This document shows, piece after piece, positions 20,001 through 26,383 of a stretch of 46,048 bases of DNA; the first letter of the stretch is position 1, and each line of letters begins with the position of its first letter. Location: contig JALEZN010000070.1 in the NCBI GenBank assembly GCA_022772585.1, forward strand, positions 1 to 46,048, in the 5' to 3' direction. The notes below the pieces were generated by a model. The model searched no databases and was not told the origin of the DNA. It worked only from the letters and a program-made list of their open reading frames with translations. This DNA comes from Clostridiales bacterium (GTDB lineage Bacteria > Bacillota > Clostridia > Oscillospirales > Oscillospiraceae). Both the position numbers and the translations under genes were made by a program.

Positions 20001-21585
20001 TCAGCTCATAGGGCTTGGTGACGCTGGGGGAAATGCTGACGGGGTTGGTGGCGTCGGGCTGGTAGAGCACCAGCACCGGGGCCAGAGCCACGGAGGTCTG
20101 GGGCGTGGTCCGGTCGCCGGTCTTCACCAGCTTGGGGATGTAGTAGTAGGCGCCCAGGGAGGTGCTGTTGTAGAGTCTCAGGGAGATGGAGGGCGTGGTG
20201 GTCAGGGTGTCGGGCGCCTTGCCCAGGGCAGAGTTGAGACACATGTTCTCCGTCAGCGCCGCGCCGAAGAGGGCCTCCGACTCGTTGGTGCCCTGGCGGG
20301 AGGCGCCGTAGGCCATCTCCCGGCTCCAGACGGCGTAGTCCGCGCCGCTGACGCCGCTGAGGGTCAGGGTCAGGGGATCCGTCACGTTCTGCCGGCCCTT
20401 CACCACCAGCACCGCGCCCAGGCCGCCCAGGGAGGGATCGCCATTGGGGTTATAGGTGCCCAGAGCGTAGGTGCCATTGTCCGCGTCCGCGCCGGTGAGG
20501 GTGACGGCGGCACTGCTGCCGTTGGGGGCGGTCTGGCCCCTGGTGGAGCCGATCCAGCGCAGCTTCACCCCGGCGTGGGCGCCCATCTGGTTATAGAGGT
20601 TGCTGAGGGCGGTGGCGTAGTCAGCGTCGGTGGCGGGCTGGGGGATGTAGACGGTGCAGTTCGCGCTGACACCCGCCAGACAGTCGTAGCCGGAGGCGGA
20701 GCCTCTGAAAACCGGCAGGCCGCCCTCAAAGGTGACGCTGGTCAGGTTGGTGCAGTTCCAGAAGGCGCTGCTTTCGATGTAGCCCGCCTGGGTCTTACCG
20801 TCCGCAAAGGTGTGCTGATCCTTGCCGCAGGTCTCCGGCAGGGTCACGCTGGTCAGGTTGGTGCAGCCCTTGAAGGCATAGGTGCCGATGCCCCGCAGGT
20901 TCGGGGGCATGACGATGCTGCCGATGGCGCTGCCGCTGAACGTGGAACTGTCCAGGTAGTAGAGCTCCGTGCAGGCGGAGAAGTCGATGCTGGTGACGCC
21001 GGAGTCCTTAAAGGCGTAGCTGTACAGGAGCTTCAGGGAGGCGGGCATCTTGTCGGTGCTGCCGATGCCCACCCGCTGCAGGGAGGGGTTCGAGAAGACG
21101 CGCTGAAAAACCGTGGTCAGCCGGGAGCCCTCCGCCAGAGTCACTTCCTTCAGGGCGGACTCGCCCGCCTGGGCGCCGAAGGCGTACTCGGAGATGGTCC
21201 CGATGGTGGCGGGCAGCTTCACGTACTGGATGTCCGCGCCGTTCTCGGAATAGTACAGGAAGTACCGCTCCACATACGTCACGGTGAAGGTGTCAGTCGA
21301 CGTCAGGCCATTGTTGATGCAGGTATTCTGCTGTGACGCAGACAGATCGCTGACACGAATGGTTTGGGGCACCTCCACCGCCGTGGCCGTGCCGTTGTAG
21401 GATGTGACCTGGACAGCCCGGCCGTCTATGCTGAGAATGCCGTAGCTGAAGTTGCCGGCGGTGCTGTCATAGGTAATGGTGTCCGCCTTGGCCTCCACGG
21501 TGAACAGGCCGGTGGGCAGCAGGCCCAGCACCATCACCAGGGTAAGCAGAATGCTGAGACAGCGCCTTCCTTGTATGTGTTTCAT
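11011..21585 (-). CDS. Giant secreted LRR/Ig-repeat/beta-helix fibre protein with C-terminal dockerin
   Basis: 3524 residues. ATG at 21585 follows GAGAGGAGG. A signal peptide (CLSILLTLVMVLGLLPTG) is followed by a short BspA-type LRR block (about 125-330; KGCTNLTSVTLPE). The long middle part is a chain of Ig/PKD-like domains, recognisable by repeated YQWY or YQWQ strands. Two related beta-helix-like modules occur near residues 2578-2845 and 3065-3215, each starting from the pattern DxxTGxLTLTN and G(T)NTxS. An Ig/CnaB-like module (about 3357-3440) leads into the dockerin (about 3448-3524). Its first calcium loop reads DVDEDG where the sister proteins have DVDGDG. It is likely an extended surface adhesin or structural fibre. 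No catalytic domain was recognised. It heads the surface-protein run and is followed 17 bases later by the transglutaminase gene. Confidence 0.88.
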   Translation of the reverse strand: MKHIQGRRCLSILLTLVMVLGLLPTGLFTVEAKADTITYDSTAGNFSYGILSIDGRAVQVTSYNGTATAVEVPQTIRVSDLSASQQNTCINNGLTSTDTFTVTYVERYFLYYSENGADIQYVKLPATIGTISEYAFGAQAGESALKEVTLAEGSRLTTVFQRVFSNPSLQRVGIGSTDKMPASLKLLYSYAFKDSGVTSIDFSACTELYYLDSSTFSGSAIGSIVMPPNLRGIGTYAFKGCTNLTSVTLPETCGKDQHTFADGKTQAGYIESSAFWNCTNLTSVTFEGGLPVFRGSASGYDCLAGVSANCTVYIPQPATDADYATALSNLYNQMGAHAGVKLRWIGSTRGQTAPNGSSAAVTLTGADADNGTYALGTYNPNGDPSLGGLGAVLVVKGRQNVTDPLTLTLSGVSGADYAVWSREMAYGASRQGTNESEALFGAALTENMCLNSALGKAPDTLTTTPSISLRLYNSTSLGAYYYIPKLVKTGDRTTPQTSVALAPVLVLYQPDATNPVSISPSVTKPYELNFQITKNSNDTYVLADAGKTALASSNLSGGMNLYSTSFMAMLPEAFTGQTEMPLGTSSQPDEYDYDTGIWYQWQWLNPATGEWEDTYDNYSYRVGTGYATYNGYEKSKPSGIQWKAEEGIPARWFTGKGEGSYTFRLFVSASADGYIFETYSGEITVNLYTGVTMTGWNVENGAGISNFTEPETNSTTTPATMKLGAQNVTLTPKTTLESKNFRNVYAKYTYSIQQYDENWTYKTSTLAVSKTTAGFDPGQYLTEPGNYGVLPLIYICDGDGNEFLTLTYSSSNTSVTPYYITVQNETADYSDLPEIDDPGVVYFDYTGLNTPTARQRGVLLTGTNLDKVARVALYETPDRDTIGGGTLLYSNFTVALNGSNLNVFFPEGFFDSYDARWCYFKLTCTDGSTVFSPVFAALPGNGAVDTTSDKKTPAVSFRSTPEAQVWAAADTETSLTYNVQLINVPLQLSKKNPGTSYNIFKWEYYDGSAWQAMSMSSGGTVNTSTGAAAGWAFDLTSVDISGGDLVLRGTATLKTQYVSSKSKFAGGLAAEEMKVRLSVTDAWQNGTSATAVKTSSTTTLTKAGAVPGVSENLSYANRLWNGTAYETVSSSDGRIPANTYVMFSEAYDGKEEGDTGNQPATPDEGDYYYFTANVKGSPAAPAGYHKEMWWNIYRNGVLVRTLKPDLSDVQNDGWDSKFDVVYQYGSTGADSLFVRYGIGLDENYDPTGYADPAASALYVSIPNTSTTWKFACVPQAVFVSDTDGSVYSSATGTTRTVVINPLTDAQTPYIKGNSGAVNISYQTKDSAPTDESVVYTLSADVYVYGGIGELTYQWYYADTPVSNASQATPIGSLQAITGTPTVRLPLTKAMLNEFAPQYAGVRYYYLYITNTDETALNHTAASRFVSVATVRVGSYESISAPEIVRSDSAETTVYWQNVDKGLDIYSVTTAPLPDDVNRSVAVAYKVTDPSTGEVLKSNNKYYQIHLSRDEDTGSMVPSYAVSSSTFTQNGDGSHTWTIVPGTVGVGNTYTNAAGQTIGTVDIEFWWIVTDTYNGDVEMASGGNTATSETAHCIVHQIAPETSYFTDLTLDSVMGGDAAETSNLVKVAVPETLRSTLGTGAAVDGFKQYKSDARPFTAVLNVPAWGGGLPYGASVQLQYWNAATGAWVTMSGTITSDKAMTHNTGYSYGAYSSNDLYSDGSLLTVEAYDIVNADAGVDTTAGGSSANVLFLRLYAETGVVTDPKTNNVATAPCQAGTSDVFALIRLDAAETNAPAPSLVEWPRMALKDVTDETGDVALDLGIYTRSEDDTVIGDFSYELLYGHEIVASGTFAPDSPLNAELDAFLRPELRAAWEAAENTGKAVSVDYRLRILNTDTTVTGDPVGEWETAFTVTFGTLSAKPQVQLKRSDGGADITHSGSENVITVYKGDTNTVTLTADITNQEAMGDLSYQWYCSKDGVSFTAYSGSGYNTPAIELPTYWNNETDLWFQCRVTNLDSDATVTTGVTGVSPTVHLVITPPPTPTSVMIYAGKKYENKNSFHKGGKLTFANEVVQPLEPDNAPEAELKYQWYISTKPTFDETALGSLSGSAYSIDQNSFTIGGTTYDTLYVFLEVYTTRFGWASQHVRSAGYPVTLLDAEAPTLTEPAEPLYVKVGEEFTLTVESTSNNTHGDQPYGSMRYEWWWSETPDGSRNLVGSGYTDESPATASQSYPGIYYYWCKAYEQGTGVRSGWSNEVCLTVICSEEGAAVPPIMTRTGERVRYFTDDGTATLAATATSPDGGAITYQWQKQNPNSSWVDVAGETADTLTVACPASAGADHYRLVATNTVADKESATNTIDFWVVREGCVLTWSTEPPAAMLTGASLNAGGSITWYGKTANDSLTDLSLGIEAPLSSWITLNGNGSDYETGVWYQRGFTLTGTAAEGSITFKVIAFITQSTGGGGTTQNKVSFPRTITVQDCVIDQTKLYLGEMDANALYDGVQLTASDISGTVSGTVWEVTSGTLPEGVTLNADGTFSLADGKVLGTPAHYPVTVSVTYNEKTYSQAVDLIIQSEQGVENSYTTRYVTIGYEQVNLNSAPTGPGYSYDPDTGVLTLTNFTGNQIYLGSYRYCLVLEGTNTLSAMNVPNLVQTLDDLHVLGSGSLTAKLINSATGSTVLGFDINGTEGLVLREGFTGSIDLTVSNSGSNNVYGVTRVVQRSTGPLTINVRQSEADVQYAMGVHTALTVSGSGKVTVTVDGGGKATYVYGVDGTTATSGTVDVSVTAKNGSWYTYGGFDADLGHTDGPVTFAASSTAGGSSSALRSKPANEANYQVTGAYNSGSVTYVPYTNATPQFLVNGKSVAGSSYAITTGGSINAAITAYCSGGCTVEVVGTLPDGLTYADGVLSGTVTASGSCTLRATSKADPGVSADLTVSWTYSDITIHAGYQDGGRMVYDTTSQDAWVSSTGDALYFFAQGPSAASVATWEVTCADGEMSGTQGSTFTSNRFYDRDNNANYVEAPGRAFNFTPNGLAVDATTTITVTAKDSGGNVLGTQVFTVGISNGNAPRYIQVGSVPYYGARYTDYDFSASGWTWNHKTGTLTLTNYSGSDIYASGGALAVDFSGTNTVSGWINIGGYALTLTGASDDAVLRVNNTYSTALYANSLTVNGQGRVLAASRDSDGLYSGLSGGTPVTVARTVSELRLTGKFYYPVKDPVVLGEEETNYYLCNDTADAAERTGVFLFGTKVPQEAEITVTGPDSVVKGETAEIKVQLPAWMTGATLNGGEEKAFTLSYQWNRVVDISDNEYYSGTTTDTLKVTYPFIDTSDIRCKVTMSFNGVPVKFTSESFTLNVVAAGVKVNGQVKSYNPGNETTVTLYDSADTAHETPLYTTTIAAETGSGQITQSFRFDAVASGTYDLVVTKAGHLTYTIKGVVVGSTDLDLTKNANASVSTITLLAGDVDEDGNINESDVSVIRYASNINKLASSAANPLADVDGDGNVNESDVSIVRYAVHINKNTGHCTYVYAE
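11019..11337. repeat. Near-identical dockerin-end repeat, copy B
   Basis: Partner of 81-399, at the 3' end of the giant gene. The two copies share long unbroken runs through both dockerin loops, and identity drops sharply past 11337. One of the few differences causes the Gly to Glu change in the first calcium loop of the giant protein. Confidence 0.85.
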
Positions 21586-21675
21586 TTTTTGCCTCCTCTC
21601 TTGATTTGACAGGCCGTTGGATTGCTCCCGACGCTGCCGCTGCGGTGACGGGGAAATCGCCGCTCCCCGCTTTAT

Positions 21676-22062
21676 TTATAATGTATCCATCAGCGCCACA
21701 AGGTAATTCGCACTGATGGAGCCGTAGATGAACTGGTCGATCCGGCCTTTCTTCTTGGCCTCCCGCACCCGCTCCGCCACTTCTTTCTCTGAGTTTTCGT
21801 CCACAATGAAGACGACCTTGCAGTCCGGATTGGCCGCTTTCACCGCGTCGCGGATCTTCAGCCGTTCCTCCAGCGCATAGGGCGGGTATCCCGTGACTTC
21901 CAGCAGCACGGCGTATGGCTCGCACAGTTCGGCGTACTGCCTGGCTTCCTCAGGTGTCGCTGCCCGCTGGACACAGAAATCGCTGTGTTTATCCGCCTGC
22001 AGAGATTGGGCAATGGCGTCGGCGAAGATATAGTTTTTCATATTAACAATGACCCTGCGCAC
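21676..22062 (-). CDS. Stand-alone receiver-like protein lacking phospho-acceptor residues (paralogue 1)
   Basis: 128 residues, read from a GTG at 22062 because the tandem paralogue begins with the same MRRVIV. The pattern of alternating strands and helices follows a CheY-like receiver domain (RRVIVNMKNYIFADAI at the start, AVLLEV, CKVVFIVDE, QFIYGSIS). The usual acidic pair is N-M here, the phospho-acceptor Asp is Glu in LLEV, and the conserved Lys is absent. There is no output domain. Phosphorylation is therefore unlikely, and it may work by protein contact; this is inference. The gene lies 90 bases upstream of the giant fibre gene and may be co-transcribed with it. No strong ribosome site is visible. 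Confidence 0.72.
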   Translation of the reverse strand: MRRVIVNMKNYIFADAIAQSLQADKHSDFCVQRAATPEEARQYAELCEPYAVLLEVTGYPPYALEERLKIRDAVKAANPDCKVVFIVDENSEKEVAERVREAKKKGRIDQFIYGSISANYLVALMDTL

Positions 22063-22135
22063 TTTTGATCACCAGCTTTCGCTTCAAAGATGTAGTACAG
22101 ATCATCCGTTTTATCATGCTTCGGCTCATCTCTCC

Positions 22136-22519
22136 TTACAGTGCGTCGATGACCGCCGACAGATAGGCAGCGGATACTGAACCGTAAATAAAATTGTCGG
22201 TCAGCCCGTCCTGTTTGGCCCGGCGGACTTTGTCGGCCAATTTCTGTTGCGTATTTTCATCCACCACCAGGACGACTCTGCAATCCGGTTTTTTGGCTTT
22301 TACCTCATTGCGTATTTTCATGCGTTCTTCCAGCTTCCACGGTGTGCAGGCAGTGACTTCCATGATGAGGATATCGGCCTGTGCGCAGGAACACAGTCCT
22401 GTCGTTTCCCCCGGCGTTTCGCTTCGATCGACACAGAAGTCTGAATCAGAATTTTTCAGTGCCGCCGATATGGCGTCGGCGAACAGGGCATTGTGCATAT
22501 CTACAATGACTCTCCGCAT
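22136..22519 (-). CDS. Stand-alone receiver-like protein lacking phospho-acceptor residues (paralogue 2)
   Basis: 127 residues. ATG at 22519 is preferred over a longer frame to 22570 because the paralogue starts at the same residue and GGAAGTG lies upstream. It is clearly related to its downstream neighbour (MRRVIV, FADAI, ALEERxKIR/KLEERMKIR, DENxxxxxA, FIYGS). Here too the acceptor position is Glu in ILIMEV and the switch Lys is missing. One Asp of the N-terminal acidic pair remains (VIVDM). It has its own candidate promoter and follows the terminator of the two-component operon, so it likely starts the surface-gene transcript or a separate regulatory unit. Confidence 0.75.
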   Translation of the reverse strand: MRRVIVDMHNALFADAISAALKNSDSDFCVDRSETPGETTGLCSCAQADILIMEVTACTPWKLEERMKIRNEVKAKKPDCRVVLVVDENTQQKLADKVRRAKQDGLTDNFIYGSVSAAYLSAVIDAL

Positions 22520-22552
22520 CGTATCACTTCCGATCTGAATGTTTGTCCTGCA

Positions 22553-22574
22553 GTTATGGTACGATAACATTATA
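22553..22574 (-). promoter_or_regulatory. Minus-strand -10 box with overlapping palindrome upstream of the receiver-like genes
   Basis: On the minus strand TATAAT lies at 22574-22569. Immediately downstream is GTTATGGTACGATAAC (22553-22568), a 16-base palindrome with one mismatched pair, in the right place for a repressor or regulator near the start site. A matching -35 box is not obvious, which would suit an activated promoter. Confidence 0.5.
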
Positions 22575-22627
22575 TTGGCTAAATTCGGTTAACGCCCTGT
22601 CCGAAAGTGCAGTTTTGCATTTTTTGC

Positions 22628-22659
22628 AAAAAAATTCCCGGTTTCAAAGAGAAACCGGG
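22628..22659 (-). terminator. Rho-independent terminator of the two-component operon
   Basis: Perfect 9-base stem CCCGGTTTC / GAAACCGGG (22637-22659) with a 5-base loop. In the minus-strand transcript it is followed by AA and seven U residues. It lies 20 bases after the stop codon of the response regulator. Confidence 0.93.
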
Positions 22660-22678
22660 ATAAAAGTCTTATACTCGT

Positions 22679-23332
22679 TTATTCAGCTGCATCAAATTCT
22701 TTATCTTCAGGTATGCTCGGGATAATAAACTTTTTGTTGGTGACCGCAATGGCAAGACGTGTCCTGTTGGCATAACCCGTTTTGGATAAAATGTTTGAAA
22801 TGTGGTATTTCGCGGTCCTTTCCGCAATATCAAGCGCCTGTGCGATCTCGCTGTATTCCAACCCGTCGCAGACAAGCCGCAGGACCTCGATCTCTTTTGC
22901 TGTCAGGTCGGTGCTTTCGGCAAGTCCCAGCTTTACCTTCGGCGTTTCACCGGGGAAAAGGTGTTCCCCGGCCATTGTGCGGTCGATCACATCGATCAAT
23001 GCTTCCGGGCTGATGTCCTTGTACCAGAAGCTGTCCACATTGGCGGCTCTGGCCCTTTCCAGATAGCTTACCTCCACCATGGAGGTGACGATAATGATCT
23101 TGATATTCGGGAACGCCGCTTTTATCTCGGCGGCGGCTTCAATGCCGTCCTTATTTCCGATGGTACACACATCCATCAATATCAGGTCAATGTGCTGCTG
23201 CTTACAGATGACAAAGGCCACATCCGCGCCGTTTACGCTGGCAGCAAGGGCATATTTCCCGCTGTCAGAAAGCGTCCGCTCCATGTTTTCACGGGGCATC
23301 CGCTGGTCCTCCACGATCAATACACGCTTCAT
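22679..23332 (-). CDS. LuxR/NarL-family response regulator
   Basis: 217 residues. The receiver domain has the full set of key residues: E8/D9, phospho-acceptor D54 in LILMDV and K105 in FWYKD. A LuxR-type helix-turn-helix follows (about 142-197; LTAKEIEVLRLVCDGLEYSEIAQ and the recognition helix around AKYHISNIL). It should be phosphorylated by the kinase next door and bind DNA as a dimer. Its start overlaps the kinase stop (ATGA), so the two are translationally coupled. It lies directly upstream of the receiver-like and surface genes, which are its likely targets by position only. Confidence 0.92.
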   Translation of the reverse strand: MKRVLIVEDQRMPRENMERTLSDSGKYALAASVNGADVAFVICKQQHIDLILMDVCTIGNKDGIEAAAEIKAAFPNIKIIIVTSMVEVSYLERARAANVDSFWYKDISPEALIDVIDRTMAGEHLFPGETPKVKLGLAESTDLTAKEIEVLRLVCDGLEYSEIAQALDIAERTAKYHISNILSKTGYANRTRLAIAVTNKKFIIPSIPEDKEFDAAE

Positions 23333-24618
23333 GCTTTCCCCTCCTCTTCTTTTGGAAGTGTTGCCGTCAGCGCAAAAGACGGTTTTGACCGGATCTCCAT
23401 TTTTCCGCCGCAGTCCAGCACATAGCGGTACAGGTTATGCAGTCCGCCTTTGGGCACCACCTCGCCTTCGGGCGGGGCGCCGTCATTGGTGATATGGATG
23501 GAAACGGAGCTGTCCTCCTCCTGTATTTCGATCCAGAGTTCTGTCGCTCCGGCATGGCGCACGCCGTTGGCCAGACATTCCCGCATGGCGATCAGGAATA
23601 CGAAAGAAAGCTCCTCGCACTCCGGCAGATCTCCGGAAAGGTTTACCTTGACGCCGACGGTTCCGGCATCCTGTATAAACTTTGCCAACTCATCCTTTTC
23701 CGGCGGATATTCGTTGTCATTTTTGACCGCGCTGACCGCCTGCCGCAGCAGCTTTACAGCACTATCGGTCTCTGCCGCTCCCTGATGCAGCAGGACCCGC
23801 CGGACTGCCGTCAGACCGGCGCCCATCTGGTCATGCAGCTTGGTTTTGGCGGCCAGCACTTCTTTTTCCCGTGTCAGGATCAGCGCGTTGTCGGAAAGGC
23901 GCTTGAGCTTCCGGGAGATCTCTTTCAATTCTTTCGTCTGCTTTTTCAGTTCCAGTTCCCGGTCATACTGTTCGGTGAGGTCGGAAAAGACCACTTCCGT
24001 ATAGGGGGTCCCCGCCCCGTCCCTTACCAGAGACTTTCGGTACCGCCAGACCCTTCCGTCAGGGAAAAGATAGTTCTGTAATTCCTTTGAAAGACAGATC
24101 ACGCCGGTATCGGGGCCGCAGCCGTCCAGCGCCTCCTGCAATTCGCTCAGTTTTTGCAGATCCTTCTGGGCAAGGGAACGGAACAGGCGGTACATTTGCA
24201 GATTGCACAGCTTCACAGAGCCGCTCGTGGTAAAATAGCAGATCCCGCTGGGCAGCCGGTCCATCGCTTCTTTCACCGAATTGTGGTTGAGCATCTGTCC
24301 TTTTGTCCGGTGCAGCCCGGCCATCTCCCACAAGAGCAGAAGGGCTGTTCCGCCGGCAATGCACCAGAGCAGCAGCATCGGGACAGGAACCCATATTCCG
24401 GACGCAAGCCCCTGGCTGGTCTGTTCAAAATCGTCAGCCAGAACGATCAGAAGTGCAAACAGGGCCAGGAACACAGGCACATTCAGATACCGTTTTCTCC
24501 TGTCATGGTGATTGCCGAAAACGATGAGCAGCAGAAACAGCGATAAGAGCAAAGTGAGGAACAGAAACACCAACAGTAATGACTGCTGCGTCTCAGAGGA
24601 AAGGGTAAATGTTTTCAT
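23329..24618 (-). CDS. Membrane histidine kinase (HisKA_3 type)
   Basis: 429 residues. Three hydrophobic segments lie in the first 100 residues (about 13-35, 44-62, 75-100). A PAS-like region follows (about 112-215), then a coiled coil and the HisKA_3 dimerisation helix with the phospho-acceptor H262 in KLHDQMGAGLT. The ATP-binding domain shows the N box RECLANGVRHAG and a G box GGLHNL. This class pairs with LuxR/NarL regulators, matching the next gene. Its start overlaps the end of the sensor gene by four bases (ATGA). The input signal is not evident from the sequence. Confidence 0.92.
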   Translation of the reverse strand: MKTFTLSSETQQSLLLVFLFLTLLLSLFLLLIVFGNHHDRRKRYLNVPVFLALFALLIVLADDFEQTSQGLASGIWVPVPMLLLWCIAGGTALLLLWEMAGLHRTKGQMLNHNSVKEAMDRLPSGICYFTTSGSVKLCNLQMYRLFRSLAQKDLQKLSELQEALDGCGPDTGVICLSKELQNYLFPDGRVWRYRKSLVRDGAGTPYTEVVFSDLTEQYDRELELKKQTKELKEISRKLKRLSDNALILTREKEVLAAKTKLHDQMGAGLTAVRRVLLHQGAAETDSAVKLLRQAVSAVKNDNEYPPEKDELAKFIQDAGTVGVKVNLSGDLPECEELSFVFLIAMRECLANGVRHAGATELWIEIQEEDSSVSIHITNDGAPPEGEVVPKGGLHNLYRYVLDCGGKMEIRSKPSFALTATLPKEEEGKA

Positions 24619-26270
24619 GCCGGTCCGCCTGCCTTTCCGACGCGGAGTGTGAAACGCCAGATCCCATCCTCACAGGCGCAGGAATCGGCAAGCCCCGCAA
24701 GCCGCGACAGATCTGTCCCGCTCTCCACTTCCATATAAAAGACAACAGCACTTTCAAGGGCGCGGCCTTTCAGCCACACAGAGCGAAGATCGTCCAGTGC
24801 GGCTTCCATCGCGGCTTCAAAGAGGTCATAGGTGCGGGCAGCCCCTTTCACCGGGATCATTTCCCCCTTCGGGATATCAAGCGCACACTCCACATCCATA
24901 AACTGCAGGCTGGTAAAGGATTCTTCCAGGCAGGCTGAAAGCTCTGCCGTATCAGTCACTTCTGCTTTTTCTTCGATAAAGATCAGATTGCCCCGCCGCT
25001 TGACGTAGGCTCCGATCACTCCGATCTTTGCAAGCAGACTGCGGGCGGCCTCCGGGTCGGCTTCCGCTTCATATTGGTTCAGAAGCCCGTCCAGCAGGTC
25101 GATCTGGCTGGCAGTCTGTTTCTGGAGCCGGTCATACAGGCGGTTCTTTTCCCGCAGGGCATTGATCCTTACCTTGGTCTTGTAGTTTTCCTCTTCCAGG
25201 CAGTTGCTGTCCTCTATGGTTTTCCGGTTTTCCTCAAGCCGCTCCAAAAGGGCAGTCATGTCTGCGATGTCCTCCTGCCACAAAACATGGCCGCCGCTGA
25301 TCCGGCTGCTTTTGAGCAGGGTGTCTTTATCTATGCTGACACTGCCGTTTTCCGCCGCCCGCATCACATCCTGCGAAAGTGTCATCGCATTGGAGGAAGC
25401 ATACCGGGTGTGATAATCCGCGTCGGTAATCTGCGCCCCGATGGTCCCTATTTCAAAGAGTTCTCCGTATCCGGTATTGGTCTGTATCAGCCCGCATTGG
25501 ATGCAGCATTCCAGTACGGCGGCAAACAGCAGGCAGAATACAACGGTTATATCACCGGCAATCGCTTTCAGCCACGGCAGCCGGAAAACATCAAGCACAC
25601 CATAGATCACGGCCAGTATGACAGGGACGAAAGGCAGCAGGAAAACCTTGCGGCTGTTGGGAATACGGCACTTGACCAGCATCGTGGCAAGGGCGGCCAA
25701 AGCGCATAGTATCTGCCAGCCCACAACAAGAAAATATCCCACTGCATAGCGGTAATCATTTCCCCACACCGGCGCATCTGCCGGGAAAACAAATACAAGC
25801 TGATGCAGGTCGTTGGTCAGCACCGGCAGCAAAAGTGCGGCGGCGGGTATGTAGAGAAGCGCCGCCCACTTCGGCAGGCGGAAGCTCTCCGGCTTGCCCA
25901 GCGACATGGCGACGAACACCGCCAGAAGCGGGATGAACAGCATGGGCAGATAGTACAGATACCAGAGGTGGCGCAGCGCCCACGGATCTTCCGTAAACAA
26001 ATACCGGATCGTCCTTACCGTTACCCAAAATACCATCAGCGCAGAAACAGCGGTGAGATAACGGCGCACCTGGGGCTGAATGATGCGCCTGCGGACGGAA
26101 ATGCCCCATGCCGCAAACAGCCCTATATATATGACGGAACGAAGGATCGAGCAAAACCAGTTAACGGGCCCTTCTACCTGAAAGCTTATCTGCCGCAGCA
26201 CGGCTGCCGCAGTCACGGCGAGGGCGGCATAAAGAAAGACGCCGTGGTTTTTCAGCTCCGGTTTTGCCAT
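24615..26270 (-). CDS. Seven-helix membrane sensor with degenerate kinase-like C-terminus
   Basis: 551 residues from the ATG at 26270, which has GGGGGA seven to eight bases upstream; the longer frame to 26396 would run through palindromic leader DNA. The N-terminal 250 residues hold about seven hydrophobic helices, resembling the 7TM sensor region found on some histidine kinases. A coiled-coil region (about 330-410) contains LYDRLQKQTASQ, where an active HisKA_3 helix would have LHDxxG; the His is Tyr here. The C-terminus has the length and layout of an ATPase domain, but the N box is replaced by FEAAMEAALDD and no G box is seen. It is probably a non-catalytic partner that passes a signal to the kinase encoded after it. 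Confidence 0.78.
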   Translation of the reverse strand: MAKPELKNHGVFLYAALAVTAAAVLRQISFQVEGPVNWFCSILRSVIYIGLFAAWGISVRRRIIQPQVRRYLTAVSALMVFWVTVRTIRYLFTEDPWALRHLWYLYYLPMLFIPLLAVFVAMSLGKPESFRLPKWAALLYIPAAALLLPVLTNDLHQLVFVFPADAPVWGNDYRYAVGYFLVVGWQILCALAALATMLVKCRIPNSRKVFLLPFVPVILAVIYGVLDVFRLPWLKAIAGDITVVFCLLFAAVLECCIQCGLIQTNTGYGELFEIGTIGAQITDADYHTRYASSNAMTLSQDVMRAAENGSVSIDKDTLLKSSRISGGHVLWQEDIADMTALLERLEENRKTIEDSNCLEEENYKTKVRINALREKNRLYDRLQKQTASQIDLLDGLLNQYEAEADPEAARSLLAKIGVIGAYVKRRGNLIFIEEKAEVTDTAELSACLEESFTSLQFMDVECALDIPKGEMIPVKGAARTYDLFEAAMEAALDDLRSVWLKGRALESAVVFYMEVESGTDLSRLAGLADSCACEDGIWRFTLRVGKAGGPA

Positions 26271-26309
26271 CGCGCATTCCCCCGCTTTTCTCTTATGACT
26301 GACAAGGGT

Positions 26310-26348
26310 GCTGGTTATTCCATAACCAGCAAAGGGATATCCCTTTGC
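26310..26348. promoter_or_regulatory. Two adjoining palindromes in the leader of the sensor operon
   Basis: GCTGGTTAT-TCC-ATAACCAGC (26310-26330) directly abuts the perfect 20-base palindrome GCAAAGGGATATCCCTTTGC (26329-26348). They lie 40-78 bases upstream of the sensor start codon. They may be operator sites or RNA hairpins in the 5' leader. Confidence 0.55.
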
Positions 26349-26383
26349 AAGAAACATATCGCCTGATACTGCTGCTGTTTGGA

